Shown: piece after piece, positions 55,455 to 64,000 of the stretch | Numbering within the stretch: position 1 is the first letter of the stretch | Layout: each line of letters starts with the position of its first letter | Assembly (NCBI GenBank): GCA_025060325.1 | Contig: JANXBW010000001.1 | Location: forward strand, 248,001-312,000 | Source: Thermoguttaceae bacterium | GTDB taxonomy: Bacteria > Planctomycetota > Planctomycetia > Pirellulales > Thermoguttaceae | Direction of reading: 5' to 3' | DNA: 64,000 bases | Translations under genes and position numbers: made by a program | The notes under the pieces: model-generated | The model's database searches: none | What the model saw: the letters and a program-made list of their open reading frames with translations, nothing else | Told to the model about the DNA's origin: nothing

Positions 55455-56564
55455 TCACCTTACGCAAGCCGAGCGAACCACTGCCGCGGACTTTCCGACC
55501 GGCGCGTGGAGCTGCTTTTCCCTCGGCTTGGCGAGCGACTCTTCGATGGAACTTATCCCTTGTGGAGCTTCCGGCGCTACGGTCCGGGCAGCAGCCAAAA
55601 GCTGGGGCTGAAGCAATAAAAAGTAAACAGCGCCCGTGCCAGCTAATATGACACTGAAGAGCCTCACTACCAGAGCCACCATCAGCCCCTGCCCCGCCTG
55701 CATACTTCCCCCAGCCACCGGCACGACCATGTACAGACGATCGAGCACGAATTCAAATGGGCCCATCGGCAGGGGGACAACACCGGCTGAATTGCTGACG
55801 GTGGCAAGCATCAGATGAAGCTTCCAGGACGGCACCTGGCTGAAAAGCGCTCGGGCGACAAAGTACACGGCCGAGGCATACGCCACGTCCAACGCCATTG
55901 TCAGAAAGGCGCACACGGCCAAGGTCGTCCACGCCCGTCGGTAGCGGCGAATGGCTTGCCCCAGACGCACAAGAGGGCCACCTACCCAAGGAATGGCCCC
56001 AACCACTCGGGCAATCCACTGTGGCCAGGAGGGCGGCGCAAGAACCACAAGCGCTGCCAAAAATCCGCCGGCTGCCACACCCCAAACTAAACGGCACAGC
56101 CACAAAATGTCCCCCGAAGCCTGCCGCCAAAATCCTGTCCACAGAATCCCCAGTGAAGCGACGACAAAAAGCATGTATAAGCCTAAAGCTCTGTCAACAA
56201 GCACGCTGGCCACGGCTTCTTCGGGCATTGAGCGACGCAGCCGGGCAAGCATGTACATTTTGACCAGATCGCCCCCAACGACCCCCATCGGTGCCAAATT
56301 GACAAGATAGCCAATCATCCCGATTCGGAGTGCCTCGCCGTGGCTAAACGGCACCCCTAAGGCCCGGACCAGGTAACCCCACCGCAAGAAACAGAAAACG
56401 GCCGACGCTGTAAAACAAACCGCCGCCACCACCAAGAACCACCAGTTTTTCTCTTGGCGAAGGAGAAGTCCGAAGGCATCGCTTCGTGCCGCATCCCAAA
56501 GCAGATAGCCAATCAAAGCTGCCGAAGCAGCAAGCTTAAGTGCGCTGACAATCAATCGCTTCAC
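55455..56564 (-). CDS. Lysylphosphatidylglycerol synthase-type TM protein (UPF0104)
   Basis: Predicted 369-residue inner-membrane protein with about seven hydrophobic helices. The family marks are GDLVKMYMLARLRRSMPEEA, ASVLVDRALGLYMLFVVASL and VPLPMGPFEFVLDRLYMV. It corresponds to the membrane half of MprF-like proteins without the aminoacyl-transferase domain; such stand-alone forms are proposed lipid or polyprenyl-sugar flippases. The last 45 residues are cytoplasmic. It is the last gene of a minus-strand group with gmd, a GHMP kinase and galU, so a role in moving a lipid-linked glycan is plausible (inference from context). Confidence 0.82.
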   Translation of the reverse strand: MKRLIVSALKLAASAALIGYLLWDAARSDAFGLLLRQEKNWWFLVVAAVCFTASAVFCFLRWGYLVRALGVPFSHGEALRIGMIGYLVNLAPMGVVGGDLVKMYMLARLRRSMPEEAVASVLVDRALGLYMLFVVASLGILWTGFWRQASGDILWLCRLVWGVAAGGFLAALVVLAPPSWPQWIARVVGAIPWVGGPLVRLGQAIRRYRRAWTTLAVCAFLTMALDVAYASAVYFVARALFSQVPSWKLHLMLATVSNSAGVVPLPMGPFEFVLDRLYMVVPVAGGSMQAGQGLMVALVVRLFSVILAGTGAVYFLLLQPQLLAAARTVAPEAPQGISSIEESLAKPREKQLHAPVGKSAAVVRSACVR

Positions 56565-56784
56565 TGTGCAAATAATCTCCTTAGTTAGAAGTCAGCTTTA
56601 TCTGCGGACCCGATTCTTCGCCTATTCTGCAAAAACCAACTCGCCTTCTTTGTTGACGATTGCGCCTGGGGACAGAAAGTGGCACTGTGGACAAAAACTT
56701 GGCCCTGCCTCTACCCCTTTTGGTCCGGGTTAAATTTCCCGTGGGAAATGCCAAACGGGAGCTGTCAAGCCGCAAAGCTTCAAT

Positions 56785-58373
<1,589 letters not shown>

Positions 58374-59411
58374 TCAATAGGCGGGAGGTTCGGCAACGGT
58401 GGCAGCCGGCAGGATCTCCGGACGAACAAGCTCGCAACGGATGCTTGCCATCGCCTCCCGCAACTTCTCGAACTTCTCTTCCGGACAAATCCCGACAATA
58501 GCCCCTCCTGAGCCGGCAAACTTAGCCGGCACACCTACTTTCCGCGCGGTGTAGACCATCTGACGGTGCCGTTCCGCGATGTTGACAATCGATTCGCGAA
58601 GGTCGAAGTTGGCATTCATCAGGTGCCCCAATTTTTCCCAGTCCCTTTCCTCAAGCGCCCGGCGAAACTCGTCGGTCAATTGAGCAAATTTTTGCATGGC
58701 GGCCAAAACAGCGGGATCTCCCCGTCGCCAACGCTCGCGTAGGTCATTGTGGACGACTTCCGTCGGTTCACCCGCGTCGCTGGCGTAAGCAAGATAAAGC
58801 GGCGGCAGAAGCCGCGGATCCAACCGCTCATAAACGCCACATTCAAATCCGCAAAGCCGTTCCATCCGCTCCCGGCTAAAGTCCATGTAAACAAGCCCCT
58901 CGTAAACCTGAATCACACGGTCCTGCAGCCCGGCCGCAATTCCTAGCTCATCCCTTTCCACCGCAAGGGCAAGCGAGGGTTGCACACGCAGAGGAATGGG
59001 CACCTCAAAAAATTCCATCAGTGCCCGCAAAGTGGCGACAATAATGGCGCTAGAGCCTGCCAGGCCCACAGCCCGGGGAATATTCGTCTGGTAGCGGATG
59101 GAAAAGTTCTGGTTCCGCAAGGCATATCCCTGAGAGGCGCAGAACTCGACAAACTTCTTGATAGTCGCCTTGATCAACCGGACACCGCCATAGTAACCAT
59201 GGAGTTTCACATCCCGGACAAGATCGTATACAGAGCGGAAGCGATTGCGTTCTTCCTCACTCCAAAGGATTTCCAGTTCATCCCATTCGTATAACGTTAC
59301 CTGGGCACTAAAGTTGCGGACGATGACCGAGATCGTCTTCCCGTAATAGCCGTCCGACGGGTTACCGATTAACCCCGCCCGGGCAAAAGCTTGTTTACGG
59401 ATAAGCTTCAT
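58374..59411 (-). CDS. GHMP kinase, glucuronokinase-like
   Basis: Predicted 345-residue small-molecule kinase. The GHMP phosphate loop is PRAVGLAGSSA (about 112-122), preceded by the N-terminal APARAGLIGNPSD-like segment (here FARAGLIGNPSDGYYGKTIS). The C-terminal GHMP motif is VPAKFAGSGGAIVGICPE. Overall texture resembles plant glucuronokinase (phosphorylates D-glucuronic acid at C1) and related sugar-1-kinases. The next upstream gene encodes a GalU-type uridylyltransferase, which would suit a route from free sugar acid to UDP-sugar. Substrate is an inference; galactokinase- and heptokinase-like activities are alternatives. Confidence 0.8.
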   Translation of the reverse strand: MKLIRKQAFARAGLIGNPSDGYYGKTISVIVRNFSAQVTLYEWDELEILWSEEERNRFRSVYDLVRDVKLHGYYGGVRLIKATIKKFVEFCASQGYALRNQNFSIRYQTNIPRAVGLAGSSAIIVATLRALMEFFEVPIPLRVQPSLALAVERDELGIAAGLQDRVIQVYEGLVYMDFSRERMERLCGFECGVYERLDPRLLPPLYLAYASDAGEPTEVVHNDLRERWRRGDPAVLAAMQKFAQLTDEFRRALEERDWEKLGHLMNANFDLRESIVNIAERHRQMVYTARKVGVPAKFAGSGGAIVGICPEEKFEKLREAMASIRCELVRPEILPAATVAEPPAY

Positions 59412-59662
59412 GGGACTGTTGACTCAAGCTGGTGCGATCAGCCTTTACGGCGCAAATGTCCACAAGATGAATCCTAGCCGGCTGAGATTCGCTGCAGCTT
59501 AGGTCGGCAAAGCCCAGCCAACCTCCACCGAAATTTTACCGCAGAGACACTCGTCAACTTTTCTTTGTGAATCGAGCCCCAAGAAATAGGCCGCCGGTTC
59601 TGGCCGTCGTCATTAATCCAGATGTGCTTCCGCTTTAGCTATCGACCAGAAACCGAGCTCTC

Positions 59663-60559
59663 CTAACGACCAACCGTAGCATGGGGATTTAGGCCAAAAT
59701 AACGGCGGAGCTTTTCCCCGTATTGGGGATCGGCGAAGGCAAATTCCACAACGGCGCGGAAATAGCTCTCGAAATGGCCAATGTCGTAGCGCTTTTCCCC
59801 CGGTGGCATCCGAACGCCGATAACCTTTCGTCCATCCCGGATTAGCCGACGGATGGCATCGGTAAGCTGGATTTCCCCTCCCTTGCCGGGCGGTGTCTCG
59901 GCTAGCGCGTCAAAAATCACTGGGCTAAAAACATAGCGACCCGCCACAGCCAAGTTACTGGGGGCGCGGGCCGGGTCCGGCTTCTCCACAATATCCAAAA
60001 GCTCGAAGACCTCGGCATTCTCCTGCTTGGGAAGGGCTACGCCGTAGTCACCTATCTCCTCCCGAGGCACCTCTTCAAAGTTGATGACGGCTGCCGCAGC
60101 CGTGGCTGTGAATCTTTCGATCATCACCTCCACCACCCGGGACCGCTCGTTTAACCCCAGGATGGAATCGCCGAGAGCCACGACAAAACTATTGCCATTG
60201 ACGAACCGCCGGGCGCAAAGAACGGCATGGCCAAGACCCAACTGCCGGCGCTGCCGGACGTAGAAATACTCGACATCAGCCCTTTCGAAACTTAGTTGAG
60301 CAAGATACTCCTCTTTTCCGTTCTCGCGAAGGTGAGTGATAAGTTCAGCATCGATATCAAAATGGTTTTCAATAGCGGTCTTGCCTGGGCCGGTTACAAA
60401 TAGGATGCGCTTCATTCCGCACGCGGCCAGTTCCTCAACCACGTATTGAACCACCGGCTTGCGGCCGACTGGCAACATTTCTTTGGGCTGGCTCTTAGTG
60501 AGCGGCAAAAGTCTAGTCCCCCGGCCAGCGACCGGTACCACGGCCAAATCGATCGTCAC
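59663..60559 (-). CDS. galU: UTP-glucose-1-phosphate uridylyltransferase (GalU type)
   Basis: Predicted 298-residue nucleotidyltransferase making UDP-glucose from UTP and glucose-1-phosphate. The GTG at 60559 is the start, since AGGAGGT lies 7 nt upstream; an in-frame extension to 60598 lacks this. The signature is VPVAGRGTRLLPLTKSQPKE, and MLPVGRKPVVQYVVEELAAC follows. Substrate residues sit in FVVALGDSIL, EKPDPARAPSNLAVAGRYVF and GGEIQLTDAIRRLI. The GxGTR loop has Arg for the usual Leu/Phe (AGRGTR), otherwise the core is normal. It is the first gene of the minus-strand sugar-nucleotide group. Confidence 0.93.
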   Translation of the reverse strand: MTIDLAVVPVAGRGTRLLPLTKSQPKEMLPVGRKPVVQYVVEELAACGMKRILFVTGPGKTAIENHFDIDAELITHLRENGKEEYLAQLSFERADVEYFYVRQRRQLGLGHAVLCARRFVNGNSFVVALGDSILGLNERSRVVEVMIERFTATAAAAVINFEEVPREEIGDYGVALPKQENAEVFELLDIVEKPDPARAPSNLAVAGRYVFSPVIFDALAETPPGKGGEIQLTDAIRRLIRDGRKVIGVRMPPGEKRYDIGHFESYFRAVVEFAFADPQYGEKLRRYFGLNPHATVGR

Positions 60560-61090
60560 TGGCAAAACCTCCTCTTGACTGCACAATTTTCCCGGCACGA
60601 GGCGAAACGCTCAGAATCCTGCGGGCCCGAGTTCCGCACATTGAGCACGCGTTAAAATCGGAATTTGTCTCGGTCAACCCAGGCCAAAATGCCCTCAAAT
60701 TAAGTCCGGCACCTCTCTCCCCGCAGCCCCTAATTTTCAGTAAGCATGGCGCGGTCTTGGGCCCTGGTAGGCTTATCCCCACCCCACCAAAGTTTACGGC
60801 GCCCTTCCCGACTTGCGACGCGCAGGTGAGTCGACGGGGGTGAATTCCCTTAGAATTCCATATCCATTCCGGCGGCCAAACTCCAGCGCCAAGACATGCC
60901 AACACACTGTGCCAAAAAGCTGGGTTAGAGGCCCCACTTTTCCAGGGGGAACCCTGCATCGGGGCCGGCAGGAAGAACTTATGCAGAGCGCGTGCCGACC
61001 CGAGCGTGTCAAAAAGGTGTCGCGAGAGCAGGTAGTGAAAGCTGGGCGGGTTGCCTGTCCCGATGTTCCACGCAGTTCTCCCAAGGGGAC
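60560..61090. other. Spacer between galU and the tRNA-Gly unit
   Basis: About 530 nt. No gene-like frame or RNA recognised; the galU promoter should be here on the minus strand but was not pinpointed. Confidence 0.35.
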
Positions 61091-61119
61091 TTGCCTGGCT
61101 GAGAACCTTGCTGTATAAA
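61091..61119 (+). promoter_or_regulatory. Sigma-70-like promoter of tRNA-Gly
   Basis: TTGCCT (61091-61096), a 17-nt spacer and TATAAA (61114-61119) form a -35/-10 pair. The tRNA 5' end at 61147 lies 27 nt downstream, a normal distance for a leader removed by RNase P. Confidence 0.6.
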
Positions 61120-61146
61120 AAGCTTTGGAAGGATTTAAATGTTGCC

Positions 61147-61219
61147 GCGGGTGTAGCTCAGGTGGTAGAGCACGACGTTGCCAACGTCGTTGTCGTGGGT
61201 TCGAGTCCCATCACCCGCT
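61147..61219 (+). tRNA. tRNA-Gly (GCC)
   Basis: A 73-nt cloverleaf: acceptor GCGGGTG pairs with CACCCGC, D arm AGCTCAGGTGGTAGAGC, anticodon stem CGACG/CGTCG with loop TTGCCAA. The anticodon is GCC, reading GGC/GGU (Gly). The T arm is GTGGG-TTCGAGT-CCCAT. CCA is not encoded. Confidence 0.95.
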
Positions 61220-61239
61220 CTTTGGATTAGGAGCTGTCG

Positions 61240-61280
61240 CGGCCGTGGAGTGAACCGATCTCCCCGGCCGTTTATTTTTT
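61240..61280 (+). terminator. Rho-independent terminator of the tRNA-Gly unit
   Basis: CGGCCG-T-GGAG (61240-61250), a 9-nt loop and CTCC-C-CGGCCG (61260-61270) form a stem with one T-C mismatch, followed immediately by TTTATTTTTT. This is a textbook intrinsic terminator 20 nt after the tRNA. Confidence 0.9.
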
Positions 61281-61784
61281 GAGTTACGCGCTCCACCGCG
61301 AGGAGTCGTCTTGCACTTTTTGCGGAGTCTACCTCCTCCTGGACGACCGTTTCTACGCGTCCGCATGTGCCTTGAGTGGCCCGAAGATCGCTTCCTTACC
61401 ACTTAAGGTCTTCGCCGGCGATTAACGATTTACCGACAAGCCCCGGTCCGAACCTTCAGCGCCAGCTCCCCGGAGGGGTGGAGCGTCGGCCGCTCGATCT
61501 GATATAAATTAGAGACGTTCCCTATGAAAGAGACTTCCCCTCCCAGCCTAAGCGGCAAAAACATACCGTGGTTTGAGGGGACTGGCGCCGAGTCCATCGC
61601 ACCGGGGAGAGGTGTCCAAACCCGGGGGATCCGGGTTCGAATCCTTTTGCAAGCGACGCTCTACCAGGCTGTCGGAGCAGACGCCACACACGGAGTACGT
61701 GTGCCATAACCAGGTTTCTCCACGTTCGAATACACGTTTGATTAACGGAGCGTAATAGACGCGGTAGGAAAGCGAGATATTCCA
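61281..61784. other. Spacer upstream of trigger factor
   Basis: About 500 nt. It holds the tRNA-Ser-like remnant at 61604-61645 and a TATAAA at 61503-61508 without a matching -35. No gene-like frame. Confidence 0.4.
61604..61645 (+). pseudogene. Possible tRNA-Ser remnant (5' end joined to T arm)
   Basis: GGGGAGAGGTGTCC (61604-61617) looks like the first 14 nt of bacterial tRNA-Ser (commonly GGAGAGGTGTCC). CCGGGTTCGAATCC (61631-61644) carries an exact T-loop/B-box GGTTCGAATCC. Only 13 nt separate them, so D arm, anticodon and variable arm are gone and no cloverleaf can form. A short chance match cannot be excluded. Confidence 0.35.
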
Positions 61785-63458
61785 ATGGCGCGATCGCGAA
61801 GAAAGCGAGCCGAAACACCGACGGAACCAACCATCGAGCCAGCTGCTGCCGAACCCACGACAGAAGCCGAAGCGCCCGTTTCACCCGGCCAGGCGGAAGC
61901 AAAGCAGCCATCGAAGGCCTTTGAACCCGAAGAAGAGTCCACTCCTGCCATGGAACCGGCCCAGACCGGGGTGGCCGAGGAGCTCTCCGACCTGGTGGAA
62001 GCTGAGGTCGGTGGCGAGGAGGAAGTATTCTTCCCTGAAGGGGCCGAAGAAGGGGAAGAAAAGCGGCTTAACCTTGAAGTGCAAATAACCGAGCGAAGCG
62101 CCTGCGAACGGCACATTGTGGTGACTGTCCCCCGGGAAGATATCGAGCGGTACTTCCAAAAAGAATTTGACGAGCTTGCCGAGACGGCCGTCGTACCGGG
62201 GTTTCGCCCCGGGCGGGCTCCCCGAAAGCTAATCGAGCGGCGATTCCGGAAGAATGTGGCGGATAGTGTCAAACTTTCGGTCGTTTTTGATGCTATCGAC
62301 CAGATAAACCAGCAATACAAGCTGACCCCGATCGGAGAACCAGAGCTTAACCTGGACGCCGTCATCCTGCCTGACGAGGGCCCGCTCACGTTTGAGTATG
62401 ATCTCGAGGTCCGGCCGAAATTCACGGTGCCCGAATGGCGGGGGATGCAGCTTGAGCGCTGGAAAGTAGAAGCCTCCGAGGCCGAGGTGGATCGGCAACT
62501 GAGGAGATTGTTGGAAGAGCACGGTCAGCTGGAAACTTATGAAGGGCCGGCAGAGGTAGGCGATTACGTAGTGATGGATCTTGAGTTTCGGCTCGGGGAT
62601 CAGGTCGTCGCCCAAAGTGCCGGCGAACGCATTCGTATAAAGCGGATCTTGAGCTTTTATGATGCAGAGATTGAAAACTTCGACCAGTTGATGAAAGGCG
62701 TTCGGCCGGGTGACGTCCGCCAGTGCACTGTGAAGATTTCTCCTGCATGTCCGGATGTGTCTCTGCGGGGAGCGGAGGTCACGGCCATTTTTACCGTCCG
62801 CGAGGTAATGCGGTTACGTGTACCGGAGCTTACCCCCGAGCTTTTGGAAAAGTTGGGGGTTCAATCCGAAGAGGATCTTCGGGAGCGAATTCGGCAAGAT
62901 ATTCTCGCGGAGAAGGCCTATCTGAGCCGGCGGTATCTCCGCCGCCAAATCACCAATAATCTGCTTAAAGATGCCAAGTGGGAACTGCCCCAACGGGTTC
63001 TTGTGCGGCAAGCCCGTCGGGAATATCACCGGGCCGTTCTGGAATTGCGGGATGCTGGGCTATCTGCGGAGCAAATTCGTCAACTGACACCGTCAATCGC
63101 CAGCAAAACAGTTACGGAAACGGCCGAGGCCTTGCGGGAGCACTTCATTTTCGAAGAGATCGCTCAGCAGCTAGGGCTGACAGTCAGCGAAAGCGAAGTC
63201 AATGAAGTGATCCGCCGGATGGCCCGGCAGCAAAACATGTCGCCGCGGCGATTGCGGGCGCGGCTGACGCAAACCGGGCAGCTCGATGCTGTCGTCAACA
63301 TGGTCCTGGAGCAAAAGGTTCTCAATGCCATTTTGGAAGAGGCTACCATCGTCGAAGTTTCTATGCCGGAAGGCGCGGACGAAGTAGAAAGCCTCCGCCG
63401 CGCAATCGGCTCGCTACCCGAGGAGTTAACCACCGTTCTAAACGCAGCGGAAGTTTGA
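61785..63458 (+). CDS. tig: Trigger factor with acidic N-terminal extension
   Basis: Predicted 557-residue ribosome-bound chaperone and peptidyl-prolyl isomerase, longer than the usual 430-450. The first 93 residues are extra and highly acidic (EPEEESTPAMEPAQTG, EEELSDLVEAEVGGEEE-type). The canonical start follows at about 95 (NLEVQITERSACERHIVVTV), with the ribosome-docking loop GFRPGRAP (139-146). The PPIase domain (GDYVVMDLEFRLGDQVVAQS onward) is divergent. The C-terminal helical arms contain LLEKLGVQSEEDLRERIRQD and AQQLGLTVSESEVNEVIRRM. clpP follows 288 nt downstream, the common tig-clpP order. Confidence 0.95.
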   Translation: MARSRRKRAETPTEPTIEPAAAEPTTEAEAPVSPGQAEAKQPSKAFEPEEESTPAMEPAQTGVAEELSDLVEAEVGGEEEVFFPEGAEEGEEKRLNLEVQITERSACERHIVVTVPREDIERYFQKEFDELAETAVVPGFRPGRAPRKLIERRFRKNVADSVKLSVVFDAIDQINQQYKLTPIGEPELNLDAVILPDEGPLTFEYDLEVRPKFTVPEWRGMQLERWKVEASEAEVDRQLRRLLEEHGQLETYEGPAEVGDYVVMDLEFRLGDQVVAQSAGERIRIKRILSFYDAEIENFDQLMKGVRPGDVRQCTVKISPACPDVSLRGAEVTAIFTVREVMRLRVPELTPELLEKLGVQSEEDLRERIRQDILAEKAYLSRRYLRRQITNNLLKDAKWELPQRVLVRQARREYHRAVLELRDAGLSAEQIRQLTPSIASKTVTETAEALREHFIFEEIAQQLGLTVSESEVNEVIRRMARQQNMSPRRLRARLTQTGQLDAVVNMVLEQKVLNAILEEATIVEVSMPEGADEVESLRRAIGSLPEELTTVLNAAEV

Positions 63459-63746
63459 TGCGTTAACGAAGCGGTAGGCCCCAAGGGTCTCTTACTTGAC
63501 ACTGAGGGATCGGTACTGCAGAGGTTTGATGTTCGTAGATAGGCGCCCGGAAGGAGGCTCGCCCTCGAAGCGGATAAGGATGCCAGACGGTATTGAGGCG
63601 GGGCGATAAGGCCTCCATTCAACCGACAAATCGCTGCGCCGCACACATACTCCTTTGATACAGCCAAACGCTGATCCCTTTCACAAGCCGGCAAGACTCC
63701 GCGGTTAATCACCTCGGTTTTACCACGGAAACGAATAGGAAGAGCG

Positions 63747-64000
63747 ATGGAGCGATTTCCCTTTTCGCCGTTTGTGCCATTCCCGGCTTACTTGCCGCCG
63801 CAGGTAGTGGAGCCGATGCTTAACTACCGCGACTATCAGCGGCGTCGGTACATGACGCTGGCGGATCTGCTTCTTGAAAACAGGATTGTGCTCCTGCAGG
63901 GAGTCATCCACGATGCCTCGGCCAACGAGGTCATCATGAAGCTGCTTTACCTCCAGAGTGAAAACCGTAAGAAAGACATCCACTTTTACATCAACACGCC
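63747..64000 (+). CDS. clpP: ATP-dependent Clp protease proteolytic subunit ClpP, 5' part
   Basis: The frame starts at ATG 63747 behind AGGAAGAGCG and runs off the window after 84 codons. The visible part includes LNYRDYQRRRYMTLADLLLE, NRIVLLQGVIHDASANEVIM and LLYLQSENRKKDIHFYINTP-like residues, which are ClpP's N-terminal loop and first handle strands. The catalytic Ser, His and Asp lie beyond the edge. Gene order tig-clpP supports the call. The N-terminal 20 residues (ERFPFSPFVPFPAYLPPQVV) are longer and more proline-rich than in E. coli, perhaps a propeptide. Confidence 0.92.
   Translation, partial: MERFPFSPFVPFPAYLPPQVVEPMLNYRDYQRRRYMTLADLLLENRIVLLQGVIHDASANEVIMKLLYLQSENRKKDIHFYINT

Overview
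The window looks like a chromosomal segment of a planctomycete, probably a Pirellulales- or Thermogutta-like bacterium. This is inference from gene content: a P/Q-rich lipoprotein, Hanks-type kinases with a TM tail, the remnant of an ECF-sigma/kinase-TPR pair, an excisionase-HTH/receiver regulator, a bacterial topoisomerase VI, and long poorly coding spacers between genes. GC content is moderate to high. No rRNA, CRISPR array or intact insertion sequence was seen.

Layout. 0-10 kb: 3' part of rarA, a lipoprotein, a Ser/Thr kinase, tRNA-Glu, a Flp-type pilin, an M29 aminopeptidase, a TIM-barrel isomerase-like protein, then a decayed ECF sigma gene followed by a collapsed kinase/TPR gene. 10-22 kb: a large secreted protein, an ABC-2 permease fused to a CPBP protease, an amidohydrolase and a TPR membrane protein. 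21.9-41.8 kb: the main flagellar block. It holds an FlgN-like chaperone, an NtrB/NtrC-type (FlrBC-like) pair, a near-perfect sigma-54 promoter, then flgB-flgC-fliE-fliF-fliG-fliH-fliI-fliJ-motE-like, a structured 0.9-kb gap, and fliK-flgD-flgE-flbD-motA-motB. 42-46 kb: thiL and a GT-C-like membrane protein. 46-53 kb (minus strand): a histidine kinase, an HTH-receiver regulator, and topoisomerase VI subunits A and B. 54-61 kb: two small exported proteins, then a minus-strand sugar-nucleotide group (galU, glucuronokinase-like GHMP kinase, gmd, and an LPG-synthase-type flippase-like membrane protein). 61-64 kb: tRNA-Gly as its own unit with promoter and terminator, trigger factor, and the start of clpP.

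How the genes work together. The histidine kinase and sigma-54 activator just before flgB, plus the -24/-12 element 125 nt ahead of flgB, indicate sigma-54 control of the basal body/export operon. The block covers rod, MS ring, export ATPase, hook and stator, but the usual fliL-fliM-fliN-fliOPQR-flhBA part is absent and thiL follows motB. FliG lacks all five classical torque charges, and the hook protein carries a duplicated inserted domain. The minus-strand sugar genes fit supply of UDP-sugars and GDP-6-deoxyhexose for surface glycans.

Most worth a second look: (1) a run of six perfect hairpins in about 340 nt between the MotE-like gene and fliK, a candidate structured RNA; (2) a bacterial Top6B with a second H2TH-like motif inserted in the transducer domain; (3) FliG with the torque helix charges lost or reversed; (4) FlgE with a tandem inserted module; (5) the decaying ECF-sigma/kinase locus.
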